A stretch of 64,000 nt of DNA from Selaginella moellendorffii (GCF_000143415.4 NW_003314295.1:463512-527511), one strand, 5' to 3'. Positions 1 to 11,400 are shown, counted from the first letter of the stretch. Translations and numbers: made by a program. Notes: generated from the sequence alone by a model not told the origin.

Positions 1-1860
1 CTCGCTAGACTCTTTGGGACAACTTTTGGACGTGCTAGCCTCCACTGCATTGATCACAAACAAGCTCCCCATTGCACTACTTGTTGATGGATCCTAGGTT
101 ATATACAAACTGAAAAGGGTTGAGACAAAAGGGAGGCATATATAGCTTTTAGTACGAATATTCTTTATTTTATTCTGGTCTAAGCTGTTTTGCGTTCATG
201 TCTTAAGAAAAAAAATTATAATAATAAAAACATAAAGAGAAATAAAAAATATATTATGATTTAATATTTGAGCTTTTATCCTCATTGAAATGCCACATCC
301 ACTTGCATGGTTTCCTAGCTTGCTACTCCAAAGGTTCTAGGCATTATAAAATGATTAGAAAATCAATGCTAAAGTAAAGATAAATCTTTTTAGGTATATC
401 TTGAAAGTAAAATTGAATTGTTTGGCTATGAGGTATAAAATCCTAAACTTCCCTTCTAACATTATAGGTATTAATATAAACTTACTTCAAGGATTATTAG
501 TATTAAAAATATTAGTTAGGATTTTAATAATTGACAGCAAAAAGCAATATAAGTTTAAACAAGAAAAATATAAAAGAAATGTTACTTACAATGCTTACAG
601 AAATATGGCAACGAATATGTGATTTCGCATGGAAGCATTATATATTTACACATGTGTGAATTTATTTTTTTGTTTTGAGTTACATGCAAAAATATTATGC
701 ATACAATCACTTTTCAATTGGTATATAAGCAATCAAAATGCCATTGTGTTGTCATGAGATATGTTATATATGCATGGGGCATAACAACTCATATTACTAT
801 ATACACATCATGCCATATCATTTTAGACAATATAACATCACTGCAATTTAGCAAGGGTTTTTTTTCTCGTTCTTGTGAGTGCAAATTTATGATGAGTTAA
901 TTGTGATCATTTCTCTCCTCTCATTTCTCTTAGTTATAATCCATTTTTCATGGTTATTACTCATTTCTCACAACTATAGCTTATTTTTTGCAATTTTGGC
1001 TCATTTCTCACAACTTAAAAGTGTTATGCACCTTAATATATTTATTGCACCTCTCATTTTTTGTAATCTATTTGCAGTATAACACTTTAACTTAGTGCTA
1101 TAATAAATGTGATCGATTGGAGTGTAATGTGCAATCAATTGGAGTGCAATGGTGAGTGCAATCTATTGGAGTGTGGTGGTAAGTGTAATTAATTGAAGCA
1201 TAATGATGAGCTCAATCAATTGGAATATAAAGGCAAAATAATTATTTAGTTTTTTCTCAATTTTGTAACTTTCTCTAGCATTCACTCACATAAAAGTTCC
1301 TTCATTTCTTCATTTGTTGCAAAACTATTAACTTACAAAGTATTTTTCATTACCTTTATCAAAGAGTGTTTAAAGAGCCTATAATATTTTAAAATCTAAC
1401 TTGCACATTTAAAAAATATCACCCAAAAACTTAACCCTATTGACATGTAAAAATAAAATCTAACATAGGATGCAAAAAATTATATATATAGCATTATTTT
1501 ATGAGTCACACACGTGTTACAATAATTTAAATACACATGTGTTTTATTTTCATATATTTTACAAATGTGAAAGATATTTTACTAAGTTATCTATCCTAGG
1601 TACATCTCCTATCTTGGGAGGTGTACCTCCCCTCAAAATACTTCAAAATTTAATAGTGTAAAGATATTAAATGAAAATATATTAAAATGTAAACATGATA
1701 ATTTTAAAACAATTAACTAAAACTTTAGAAATAATATAGTAAATTGTTATTAAATCATCTCTTCTAATAAAAAAGTATGCTTTAAATTTTTATAAAAAAT
1801 TCTTTAACATGCTCAGATAATAATAATTATTTAAATTTTAATCATAATTTTCAGTGGCAA
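1..1860. other. AT-rich intergenic stretch without a gene
   Basis: No ORF here looks like a protein: the open frames are short and low in complexity. Two weak internal repetitions are visible. Around 905-1015, phrases like ctcatttctcacaact recur three times. Around 1110-1225, phrases like caatcaattggagtgcaatg recur four to five times with drift. Base composition is far more AT-rich than the genic DNA, similar to 60.2-62.3 kb, which suggests decayed transposon or heterochromatic DNA. No terminal repeats were found. Confidence 0.6.
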
Positions 1861-1900
1861 ATAGATCATTTTCAAGTTTTGGATCAAATTTTCATCCACC

Positions 1901-2134
1901 CTAGAAGGGAGTGGCATCGTAGAGAGGAAATGCCAGGTTGAGGATCTTCCTCAGCTCCTCCTTGGACACTTTAGCCTTGAGCGATCCAGCGGAGCTCCCC
2001 TCCACGATTGATCCGGGCAAGCCCAGCACGCTCCTACACATGCGCTGGAACTTGCTCCCCTGCATCTTGAAGCTCATCCCAAGCTCCTCGGACTTGGCTG
2101 CCGACCTCGTCTTTTTGAGCACCAGCACCACCAC
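1901..2134 (-). CDS. Hypothetical ORF, 77 codons, doubtful
   Basis: A short GC-rich ORF next to the AT-rich zone. It is basic in the middle (motif FKMQGSKFQRM) and resembles no family I recognise. It lies at the edge of the rearranged block, so it may be one end of an exon or of a decayed gene. No start context, intron signals or partner gene support it. It could equally be a chance frame. Confidence 0.2.
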   Translation of the reverse strand: MVVLVLKKTRSAAKSEELGMSFKMQGSKFQRMCRSVLGLPGSIVEGSSAGSLKAKVSKEELRKILNLAFPLYDATPF

Positions 2135-2196
2135 TGGCTCGTGGCGCTGCTGCTGCCGCTCTATTGACTGCTATTAACTGGGCATTGACTGGGCCG

Positions 2197-2841
2197 TTAG
2201 CTCGCCTGCTCTGTGTGATCCTCTTCTTCCTGTGCTCCTTTTTGAGCAGCAATAAGGAGAGCCTGGCTATGTCGGGGATATGCGTGGAGGGGCAATTCCT
2301 GTGCACCTTCACAAGCGACTAGGCGTGATGGGACTATTGTTATAAGTGGCACTACATCAAAGGCAACAGTGAGATTTGCAGCACTGGAGTTTGCCATCAC
2401 CTCAAATGCAATTGTATCGCCCCTGCAGCTGAATCGCGTAGTAAAATCCTGTTACTCCAAAGTCTCAATTGTTAAAAGTTTATTATATAAGCACACTTAC
2501 CAGAGAGAAGAATAGTAATTGGCACACAACAGTTACTTCAATAGTTTGGTTGTTTTTCACTTGCAAGGGCATTCGATGAGAAACAAAGAAAAGAAGAACA
2601 TTGAAAAGAGATTCTCCTCAATCACAAAGTTGAGAAGAGGAAGTAGAAATTCGTTTTTTCCTCTCTTAACCTGTCCTCCACGTCTTCCATAATTCCTAAC
2701 TGATGTTCCACATTTCATAATCTCTGTCCCATATCTTAGCAATTGAGTATTGATGTTCTTGATCAAGCCCCCCAAGGTCACTGGAGCGCTTCTACACATT
2801 TTCTTTGCACCAATAATACGGCATATCTTGGCAACTAACAA
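2197..2841 (-). repeat. Inverted copy of the 7506-8300 segment (decayed coding fragments)
   Basis: Read on the minus strand, this segment matches 7506-8300 on the plus strand. Both contain a frame with CRIIGAKKMC, followed by INTQLL and a charged stretch, and both contain a second frame around MANSS.ANLT. Neither copy keeps a long ORF: the version at 2557-2841 becomes hydrophobic and out of register after about residue 45, while the 7506-7703 version continues as a predicted coiled coil (VRNLEERVDDRLRAVEDK). I do not recognise the parent protein. The segment sits beside the 3' end of a 121-codon gene in both places, so it moved as part of the same duplication. Confidence 0.55.
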
Positions 2842-3068
2842 CGCAGCATCGTTTCCTTCGCTCGTAACATAGCTCTAGCTAGGGCTAAAGGAAGACTCAC
2901 GGCCATACTGAGATGGAACGCCACTAAAGCTCAAACACTAGAACTGGAAAGATCTCTTCATTGCCAGGTATATGAAGTACAAACAACAAAGGTTTTGTGC
3001 TCCTAGTTTTAGTAATGCTTGTGATACAAGATTGTGTTCGATCATCCCCCAAGAGGATGATTCGACGA

Positions 3069-3434
3069 TCAGTGGCGAGCTCTCTTGCTCGGCAGCCCGG
3101 CTTGTTGTTGCTGAAGCGCCAGTTGCCTTGTGAAGTAGTTCACCTCCTTAGCCAGTCGCCTCCTGTTCGCTTCCTCCTCTTGCTGGAGCGCCACGGCCAC
3201 CATCCGCGTGATCCGGTCGGCACGGGGAGGATCCAACGCCACCTCGTCCTCCATGTAATGGCAGTCCGGACTGAGCGCCCTCTTGTTGTTGGTCTCGGCC
3301 CAGTGATCATAGTCCTCAAAGTCGAAGCTATCGTATTGTTTCACCCGGATGCTCCTATTGTTACCAGCCTCGATCACCAAGTCGTCAATCATGCGCTTGA
3401 GCTCAACATACCGCTCAACGTCCACCGCCACCAT
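3069..3434 (-). CDS. 121-residue protein of unknown function, copy 1
   Basis: First of three near-identical intact copies (others at 6877-7242 and 11774-12139). The start MVAVDVERYVELKR is shared by all copies. The protein is acidic to neutral through the middle (YDSFDF.DYDHWAETNNKRAL, then YMEDEVALDPP), continues with a predicted helical, Gln/Glu-rich segment (ALQQEEE.NRR.LAKEV), a QLALQQQQAG stretch and a basic C-terminus PSKRARH that could act as a nuclear-localisation signal. No signal peptide or membrane segment. This copy differs from the others at about nine residues (for example V for A at position 20, E for A near position 40 and S for R near position 55). I do not recognise the family. 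Open frames in three copies argue for selection or recent duplication. Confidence 0.65.
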   Translation of the reverse strand: MVAVDVERYVELKRMIDDLVIEAGNNRSIRVKQYDSFDFEDYDHWAETNNKRALSPDCHYMEDEVALDPPRADRITRMVAVALQQEEEANRRRLAKEVNYFTRQLALQQQQAGLPSKRARH

Positions 3435-3570
3435 CTTCGATCTGCTCCGCTCGTGAGAAGTTCTTCTGGACTCCTTTTTACAATCATTTTTTCGCCAAAT
3501 TATTCTTTCATCATCTTTAAGATAAAAAAAAGGTTTTAACCAGCCTACTGAAATATTTTAAATTTGTTTT

Positions 3571-3850
3571 ATGGAGCTCCGCCGATTTGAAGAGCTAGGA
3601 GCGAGGAGCCAGAAATTCGTGGATTCAACCAGAGTTTCGAAGACTTGTTTGGCCCCTGAATTTTCCCATCTTTCACTGAGCATCAACTGTCTGATTCCAG
3701 GATTTAACCTCGTCATCATCAACGCGTCCAATCCCGTCCTCTCAGTCCAGCAAGAGTTTCTTCCACCAGCTGGGACGCTTTGCATGTATAGCCCCTGGTA
3801 ATTAATCCGCTGGAGAAAGCTCCCACGAAAATTCGCCTTGCATGTGCGCG
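3571..3850 (+). pseudogene. CemA/DLDG1-like gene, 5' exon fragment
   Basis: The plus strand reads a broken version of the first exon of the gene at 12291-14174: the ARSQKFVDS... segment corresponds to ARSQRFVWIQ of the intact gene, and the antisense of the SWWKKLL region is seen near 3740. The frame is interrupted and later exons are missing. It lies head-to-head with 121-residue gene copy 1, the mirror image of the arrangement at 5.9-7.2 kb. After about 3850 the sequence changes to fragments resembling the NTPase pseudogene around 5500-5590. Confidence 0.6.
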
Positions 3851-3999
3851 AAGATGCTGCTGCGGGGTTAAAAGGAGACTGCATAAACATGCACACACTT
3901 GTCAATTACAAAATCATGCAAGGAGAGTAGGGGAGAAAAACAAGAACAGTACACACACACCGAAACAAGAAACACCAGGGAAAAAAAAAGGTGGCAGCC

Positions 4000-5723
4000 A
4001 CACCTCCAATGATGTCCTCTAGATATGTAATTGTACATGGCACCCTCGATCTCGTGCAGGGCGCTTCATCCGCATGGGAGGCAGGACAATGGTCATCAGA
4101 TCAAGCCTTTTCCACGAATGCCTGCCAGTCTTCGTAACCTTTGGCTGACCGTCTTCAATCACGTAGTCCCTCAGCAGCTGTAGTTGCGACAGCGTTGTGT
4201 GGGCAGACATGAACGAAGACTGGTGTGGTACAGGGTGCGCCATCTATAACCACGGCGTTGGGGCTTTCAGGCATGGCCTCCTGGCGTACAACAAAAAGCT
4301 TTCAACAAAATCTTTGTGCCCATATGAAACATTTCAAGGAAAGATGTGTAATTCAATAGTGAGAAGGAAAAGAAAAGACAAGTCCTAAGCAAGAGAAAAA
4401 TTGCTCAAACACAGCAGCCACGGGCATTGCAGCAGAAGGCCCAGCTCTGGAATGTAGGAGTCCACAATGTCAAGCCTCCGCCTCACGAGCCTCAAGTTGG
4501 GCCTGAAGGTGACGAAGGACATATGGTTGTTCACAACAGTGAATGTCCGATCACTTGTTGAGAGGAGGCGTAGTCCTCAAAGAGCTCCCCACGCGCAGAA
4601 GAAAAGTCAATCTGGGCGAGATTGGCCAGGGAAGCATCCATCTTCCCGGATGCGAAGACCTTGCTTGTAAACATAGTGCGGATGTACCTGGAAGCAAAAG
4701 CTATCGTCGGAGCGAGAATTTTGGACGGCTGTAGAAAACTTTGTCCGCCAACTCCTCACGCCCCGTCACCAGGAAGCTCGACACTGCTCTTTGCTGTCTA
4801 TCCGTCACAGTGCCCAAATCCTGGAAAAAATGCGGAGCTATGCCAACACAGACGTAAAGCCGTGCCAGGAAATGTGCTGCTGAGAAATCTCCGGCCGTAA
4901 GTGCTCCTGAAATTCCCCGCCTGGTGCTTCCTCTTGAACGCTTTCAACAGCTCCGAAGGCTTCCAGGCATCCATATGGAAAGTCACAAACCGGCCTCGTC
5001 CATTGTCGCCTCAGCGGCATCAGCACCATTCATCCGGGATGGACTTGTAAAGAGGACCGTCCTTCCTCGCGTGCCTCTATATCCTTGAAAGCTATCGTCC
5101 ACAAGGAGCCACGTCCCTGCTAAGCTCAACAGGTCTGTCGGAACTTTATACGAGAACCGGACCTCTCCGCCCGGCGAGATGATGATGAAGGCCCTGGCGT
5201 CCGCAAACAGTTGCACTAAAACGTATGCTCCAGCTAGTTCCGCGTCGCTGAGGAGCTCGCGAACGAAGTACCAGATGCAGCACGACTTTCCTATCCCCGG
5301 ATTACCGGAGATGTGCGCGAAGGTGCTGCGGGCGTGTCTCAGCTGACGATAGATCTTCTCGTAAGACTTGCGAACGAGGATGTCGGCAGGGTTGGCTGTG
5401 AGCTCGGCTATGACGGCAGGGAGCCTCAGAAATCCTTCCGCATCCCGACCCCTGCACAGGTGCGAGCTGGTGTCCGGCGGGAAAATCTTGTCCTTGGCAA
5501 AAGGGACTGCGTAAACACGCACACACTTGTCAAAATTACAAATCATGGAAGAGCAGAGGGAACATACACACAACGAAAACAAAAAGACTGTATTGAAATT
5601 CCTGAGATACATCTCCACTCCAGGAGCTAGGACAAAGTCAGGGCAGCACTGGCGCTTCAGCCACTTGCGGATGGCAATCTCATGCGGCACATTAATTAAC
5701 AACCGTGAGCATGAACTTCTCAC
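4000..5723 (-). pseudogene. Crinkler/RHS-type P-loop NTPase-like gene, broken
   Basis: On the minus strand, 5723-4983 encodes a frame with the order typical of the NTPase module shared by Crinkler (CRN) and retrotransposon-hot-spot (RHS) proteins: ILVRKSYEKIYRQL, then a Walker A loop GNPGIGKSCC, then a Walker B-like LLVDDSF, then VLFTSPS. The conserved HMDAWKPSELLKAF block follows at once, but in another frame (about 4986), so there is a frameshift near 5000-5040. Further downstream, in yet other frames, come GELFEDYA (about 4590-4610), which fits the family's conserved FE..A motif, and a 74-codon frame at 4243-4019. An intron may lie between 5590 and 5510 (acceptor tacgcag). Without repair there is no full protein, so I call it a pseudogene. 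Family assignment rests on motif order only. Confidence 0.55.
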
Positions 5724-5734
5724 GAGCAGAGCAG

Positions 5735-5853
5735 ATTGAAGATGATGGCGGTGGACGTTGGGCGGTATGTTTCGACGACTTGGCGACGATAGTTTCGACT
5801 TTGCGGACTATGATCACTGGGCCGAGACCAACAACCAGAAGGCGCAGGCAATC
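5735..5853 (+). pseudogene. Truncated fourth copy of the 121-residue gene
   Basis: The leader gagcagagcaga and the ATG context GGTGGACGTTG.GCGGTATGTT match the intact copies. An internal piece (the MIDDLAIEAGNNRSIRV region) is deleted and the sequence ends after the ETNN codons, fusing at about 5853 to intron/exon 4 sequence of a CemA-like pseudogene. The frame is lost at the internal deletion. Confidence 0.7.
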
Positions 5854-5854
5854 C

Positions 5855-6800
5855 CATCCTCTCACTTGCACTCGATTGAGTATGATCAGCAGCATCACCA
5901 CCACCAAATCAGACCACTGTTTTGATTCTCTGCTTTCACTTCCTCGACCAATTCTACCCTGGAAAACAGTTTGAGCGATGGAAAAAAAAGCGAGGCCTAG
6001 AAAACACTTCCGCTTCGTCGTGAAGATGCTGGTTAGTATCTCATCGGAAAGGGAGGAGCGATTCCAATCTTGACCTCGAACATCAAACGCTTCTCTTTGT
6101 CCTCCAGTGGAGGAACCATTCTTTTGGTCACGTGAGAATCCGTGACGTCGATGCCTTGGCCAGGAATGGTACGAGCTCGACATATCTACACAGGACTAAA
6201 AGCAAAGCTGTGAGTGACAAAACCATCACCTCGAACATAACACTGGAAAACTAAATTTGAAGGAAGAAAACCAGCTTACTGTCGATCTTGCTGCAGACCT
6301 TGCAAATTCCCTCTTCCTGGTGCCACTTAAGAAACTCTTGGAACAAATCCGAGAGTGGCCTCATTGCGTTACTAGCCTTCCCAGAGCTATCCAGCTCCAA
6401 CCCAAGAAATTTTTCTTTCTTGCGGAGTGCTGGACCTCGTCAACTTCTCCCTGATTTCGAGGAATGCGAGGCAAATTTTCTTAGGAGCTTTCTCCAGCGG
6501 ATTGATTACGAGGGGCTATGCATGCAAAGCGTCCCAGGAGAGAAAGCTGATGGAAGAAACTCTTGCTGGACGACTTGGACTGGTGGGGAGAGAACGAGAT
6601 TGGACACATGATGCTCGACGGACGGCAAGAAGATTAAATCCTGGAAGCAGAGAGTTGACGCCATCAACGAGCTCAGTGAAAGCTGGGAAAAATCAAGGGA
6701 CAGAAGCGAGTGAAATTCCGCTTCCAATTGCTTCGAAACTCTGGTTGAATCCGAGAATTTCTGGCTCCTCGCTCCTCAAATCAGTGGAGAGCATAAAACA
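5855..6800 (-). pseudogene. CemA/DLDG1-like pseudogene (exons 4, 3 and 1)
   Basis: On the minus strand, segments correspond in order to exon 1 of the intact gene (6790-6270; WHQE/FQE region near 6330), exon 3 (about 6190-6000; LEDKEKRLMFEV and the YELVPF region) and exon 4 (5975-5880; ESRESKQ is the out-of-frame form of the VEEVRAENRS block). Exon 2 is missing and several frameshifts are present. The 5' end lies head-to-head with 121-residue copy 2, only about 80 bp away. Confidence 0.7.
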
Positions 6801-6876
6801 AATTTTAAAATATTGAAATTGTTTTGTATAGGGTTTGTGATTGTAAAAGGGAGACTACGAGCAGAGCAGATCGGAG

Positions 6877-7242
6877 ATGGTGGCGGTGGACGTTGAGCGG
6901 TATGTTGAGCTCAAGCGCATGATCGACGACTTGGCGATCGAGGCTGGTAACAATAGGAGCATCCGGGTGAAACAATACGACAGCTTCGACTTCGCGGACT
7001 ATGATCACTGGGCCGAGACCAACAACAAGAGGGCGCTCAGGCCGGACTGCCATTACATGGAGGACGAGGTGGCGTTGGATCCTCCCCATGCCGACCGGAT
7101 CACGCGGATGGTGGCCGTGGCGCTCCAGCAAGAGGAGGAAGACAACAGGAGGCAACTGGCTAAGGAGGTGAACCACTTCACAAGGCAACTGGCGCTTCAG
7201 CAACAACAAGCCGGGCCACCGAGCAAGAGAGCCCGCCACTGA
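6877..7242 (+). CDS. 121-residue protein of unknown function, copy 2
   Basis: Intact copy with the same start and stop as copies 1 and 3. It carries the central YDSFDFADYDHWAETNN block, the predicted helical QEEEDNRRQLAKEV block, a poly-Gln stretch and the terminal basic PSKRARH. The upstream leader tagggtttgtgattgtaaaagggagact is shared with copy 3, so promoter and transcribed leader were copied with the ORF. The 3' flank (gtcgaatcatcccttggagggatgatcgaaaacaatc, a short hairpin plus spacer) is also shared. Differences from copy 3 are only a few bases (K/R at position 51, N/S near position 99). Function unknown. Confidence 0.7.
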   Translation: MVAVDVERYVELKRMIDDLAIEAGNNRSIRVKQYDSFDFADYDHWAETNNKRALRPDCHYMEDEVALDPPHADRITRMVAVALQQEEEDNRRQLAKEVNHFTRQLALQQQQAGPPSKRARH

Positions 7243-7404
7243 TTGTCGAATCATCCCTTGGAGGGATGATCGAAAACAATCTTGTATCACAAGCTCCAAC
7301 AAACGTGTGAACAAAGCAAGCTCCTACCAAGGACAAATTTTTGTTGTTTGTACTTCCATATACCTGGCAATGAAGAGATCTTTCGAGTTCTATGAGCTTT
7401 AGTG

Positions 7405-9260
7405 GCGTTCCATCTCGCAGAATATGGCCGTGAGTCATTTGGGCCTTCCTTTAGCTAATAAGCCCTAGCTAGAGCTACATTACGAGCGAAGGAAACGTTG
7501 CTGCGTTGTTAGCTGCCAGGGTATGCCGTATTATTGGTGCAAAGAAAATGTGTACAAGTGCTCCAGTGACCTTGGAGGGCCTGATCAAGAACATCAATAC
7601 TCAATTGCTAGATATAGAAGAGAGATTAGGACAGAGATTATCAGTTAGGAATCTGGAAGAGAGGGTGGATGACAGGTTAAGAGCGGTGGAAGACAAGCCT
7701 TAGGCAACCAGATGAGACGGGAAATTGACCTCAAGTAATGGCAAAGTCTATACTGATGAATTCAACGTCTAAAAAAGGTAAGGAAAAAACGTTTGGTTAG
7801 TTTTTTTGAAAAAAAACAATGCGCCTACTCCCTCCTCAACTTTTTGATTGAGGAGAATGGCTTTTCAATGTTCTTCTTTTCCTTTTTTATCATCGAATGC
7901 TTGTGTTCTCGCTCCTGCTTCACCACTGCCCTTGCAAGTGAAAAACAACCAAACCACTGAAGTAACTGTTGTGTCAATCATGTTTTCTTCGAATCGAAGT
8001 ACTATTCTTACGCTCTCTCTGGTTCCACTTGCGAGAACAAACATGAATTTAGAGACGAGTCGTTTAACATGAGTTCTTTGGAAGTGTGCTTACGAACTTT
8101 TAAGAACAGATTAAGGGAATAGAGACTTTGGAGTAACAGGATTTTACCATGCAATTCAGCTGCAGGGTTTACTTGAGGTGATGGCAAACTCCAGTGTTGC
8201 AAATCTCACACTTGCTGCCTTCACAGGAAGCGCCCCTCCACACATATCCCCGCCATAGCCAGGCTCTCCTTGTTGACCACTCCAGGTTGACGAGCAAGTC
8301 CATGAGGTGAGCTTAACCATTTTGGAGAATATATATTCCATTTCCCACTAAGGCTGTGGGTGGTAATGTTTTTCACAGGGTTAGTAGCCTCACGAACTGT
8401 TGTTGATTTCTTCGAACATGGCATGGTTTAGATGCTCTAAGACGAAATGGAAACATCGCTTCTTTTCGTCCAAGAGGAGAAACGAAGAACGAACAATATG
8501 GAAAGTACCTGAGGAAAATGTCTGAGAAAAGAATGATAAAGAATGGCTTTCCAATGTCTGAAAGATTGGAATACTTGAGTAACTCATAAGCTCCACCTTT
8601 AAAGTTAGAAGTTAAAACACAACAGCCAAGAGTGGCAAATCCATTTACTTACTTGGACTGGACTGAGTATGATCAGCACCATCAACACCACCGAATCAGA
8701 CGAGACGCTTGCAAAGTTGCTTCGATTCTCTGCTCTGACTTCCTCGACCAATTCTAGCCTAGAAAAACAACTTGAGCGAAGAACAAAGAAGCAAAGCCTG
8801 GAAACCATACGCTTCGTCGTGAAGATGCTGCGGTAGTTTAGTTTCTCATCGGAAATGGGGAGGAGCGATTCCAATCCTGACCTCGAACATCAAACGCTTC
8901 TCTTCGTCCTCCAGTGGAGGAACCATTCCTTTGGTCACTTGAGAATCCGTCACGTTGAATGCCCTGGCCAGGAATGGTACGAGCTCGACATGTCTAAACA
9001 GGACTAAAAGCAAAACTGTGAGTGACAGAACCACAAGGAGCACAGAAGCTACTGCGCATGAAAGAAGAGGAGCTTAAGTTCCTTCGGTCGGAGCTGGATA
9101 GCTCTGGGAAGGCTAGGAAAGCTTCAAGAAGGGAACGAGCACGCAGCCAACGAAGTTTTCAAAATGAGGCACGCAGGAAACTTCACATATAATAAATTTG
9201 AAGGAAAGAAACTCGATCTTACCCAGGAACTTGCAAACCCCCTCTCGACCTTGTTTTCCT
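7405..9260 (-). pseudogene. CemA/DLDG1-like pseudogene with an inserted segment
   Basis: Minus-strand pieces of the intact gene appear in order: a mosaic end of exon 1 and exon 2 (9330-9150; FQEPLKWHQENK.ERGF, then VKFPACLIL), exon 3 (about 9000-8850; HVELVPFLARAF and LEDEEKRLMFEV), exon 4 (8770-8660; LELVEEVRAENRSNFASV), exon 5 (8600-8430, degenerate) and the last-exon stub near 7405-7440. A piece of exon 1 coding for EEELKFLRSELDSSGKARKA lies in the opposite orientation at 9059-9120. Between exon 5 and the stub lies about 0.9 kb that matches 2197-2841 in inverted orientation. No continuous frame survives. Confidence 0.65.
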
Positions 9261-9299
9261 GGTGCCACTTAAGAGGCTCTTGGAACAATCCTATCTCCG

Positions 9300-10670
9300 G
9301 ACCTCCTTCAGGCATATGCCCAGAGGAGTCTTTGACAGCCAAGGACGTGGTCGCGTGGACGGCTATGGTGAATGCCTACGCAGAGAACGGTGTTGTGGAC
9401 CTCGTGCAATGTATGTTCGAGAATAGACCCGTGAGGAACGTGGTGTCGTGGAATTCCATGAGTTTTGCATATACCCAGAGCGGGCATTGCAGTCAAGACA
9501 TGGAACTCTTTCAAATCATGCCTGCTCACAACGAGTACACGTGGAAGGTTATGACTCCTCGCTAGGGTCTCAGTGTCAACACGGGCAAGGCTATGGTTGT
9601 GTTCCAGAGCGTCGGCGCAAGAACGCTAGCTGCCTAGAACGCTCTAATCTCGGCATTTGCCCAGGATGGGGATTTTTCCATAGTGAAAGATCCCTTTGAC
9701 GCAATGCCTGCTCGCAATATTGTGTCGTGTAAGAAACGTGATTTCCTGGACAAGTATTCTGAAAAGTTACGCGGATGCATGGAACCTTAACGAGGCGAAG
9801 CGACTATGCCAGAGCGAAGCTCAATCACCTGGAGCGTGACGCTTCAAGCATTTGCAGGGTTTGGGCATGCAATAGATGGCGAGAGTTTGTTTCATGCGAG
9901 AAGCCTCACTCGGCGATCCCAGTTGCTTGTCAGCCTGGACCAACATGATTGTTTTATAAGATTGACAAAGCTCGAGCAGTGTTTGATGCTTTGGCGTGCC
10001 TGGACATGGTCTCCTGGAACACCATGCCCGCTTGCTACGCACCTGACGTCCACCACTGCAAAGATTTCTTTGAACAAATGCCCGGCCACAACCTGGTGTC
10101 TTACAACACTCTCTTGTCCTCGCTGGTCAGCCGCAGGTTATCCGAGGAAGCAGTGAAAATCTTCGTCGAAATGCCAGAGATAACATACAGTGTGATGATG
10201 CAAACTTATGCACAGGAAGGCCAGCTTGCGAGTGCCAGGGACATCTACGATCGCAACTCAGTGGCTCTCATCACCGTGATCTTGGCACTCGCCCCGAGAA
10301 CAGCGTTTGAGCGATTTGAAAAGAAGCAGGAGGCCTGGAGCTCGATCATCGCGGCCTATGTCCAGAACGGACGCGGGACTGGATCTCTTTCGAGAGATGA
10401 TCTTGCTGGCTTTCAAGCCAGACGAGACCATCTTCACGACAAATCTAGCAGCGGCAGCGAGCCAGCTCGAGCAGTGTTGCCGAGATTTTTTGTCCATGAT
10501 CGCAGACTTTGGGATCTCTCCCAGGATCGAGCACGCAATGGGGCGACCTGGTCAGCTGGAGCAATCCATGCCATTTGTTCCACAACCGGGCTTGTGGATG
10601 GTTCTTCTGGGCTCGACATGCAAAGGTTGTGGAAATGTCGGCTGGAAAATCCGGGATAATGCCAGGTTGA
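9300..10670 (+). pseudogene. PLS-type PPR gene, frameshifted
   Basis: PPR motifs are plain but in shifting frames: KDVVAWTAMVNAYAENG (about 9340-9400), VRNVVSWNSM (about 9430), then after stops DMVSWNTMPACYA (about 10000), HNLVSYNTLLSSL (about 10090), then AWSSIIAAYVQNGRG (about 10340). After a shift comes LFREMILLAFKPDETIF in another frame (about 10390-10440). A stop follows SIYPWKV-like sequence near 9563, and there is no single ORF over 240 codons. The 5' end abuts the CemA-like pseudogene at about 9290, so the gene probably lost its start in a rearrangement. No DYW domain is visible. Confidence 0.7.
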
Positions 10671-10679
10671 CAACCAACA

Positions 10680-11400
10680 ATCCTAGTCATCCCGGAGATG
10701 CGGGTGTTGTGCCATGTAAGCTGAAAACCTATCCCACCAGCCAAGGCGCAATAGAGGAACACTGGTATAAAAGAAATGGAGTGGGAGGTATGGTTAATCC
10801 GGGAGAGCCCGAAAGGGCGCTTGCATCCCTCGGGTTGCTTAGTAAATGGGGTCGCTGACCCTTGACCACTTGGCCCCCCTCGTCGGTGACCCAGTAGTGC
10901 TAAGTCGGTATGGTCAACTCCACCGTGACCTACCGGATAGCGCTTGGTACCCAGGGCGCCCACGGAGGCCCGATATCTTTTGCAAACATTTCTTTGATCT
11001 TCCTTTCTGGAATTTCTTGGTGCGCCAGGCCTTGAAGTAAAATTTTTCACTCATCTGGGAGGAAACGAATGTTTGCGGCACAAGGCGGTTCTCGGACCAT
11101 CAAAGCTCAACCTAATGCGTTATGTGGATGATGCTTCTCTCTCTTTCTTTTTCCCGTACAAGCAAGGATGGCACTTTCAGGGCCTGAGAAAATTGTGCTC
11201 CAAACACGTTACACTTGTTTGCAAGTCGGGCAAGTGTTACTGATTATGAAGAAAGGTCTCCAAGCTAAAGAGGCTTGAGGAGGGATGTCTTCTACAAGAA
11301 CAATAGCATCGATGAGGCTAATAAAGAGCTAGAATAAATAATGACTCCAGAAGCTTATGGATAAATAAAACATTTATAAGTAAACCACCATTTCCTTTCA
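10680..11400. other. No recognisable gene; possible decayed mobile DNA
   Basis: This spacer holds antisense frames but nothing I can assign. The first 350 bp are GC-rich, with phrases such as gggagagcccgaaagggcgc and tagcgcttggtacccagggcgccc that look like parts of a repeat. The last 200 bp are AT-rich. No terminal repeats, tRNA boxes or protein motifs were found. It separates the PPR pseudogene from the next CemA-like fragment. Confidence 0.35.

Noticed and set aside
6805-7314. 169-codon minus-strand frame, also seen in the other duplicated units
   Set aside because: Antisense of the 121-residue gene. It is repeated only because the sense gene is repeated.
10445-11050. 201-codon minus-strand frame
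   Set aside because: It overlaps the PPR pseudogene antisense and continues into unassigned repeat-like DNA; no protein motif.
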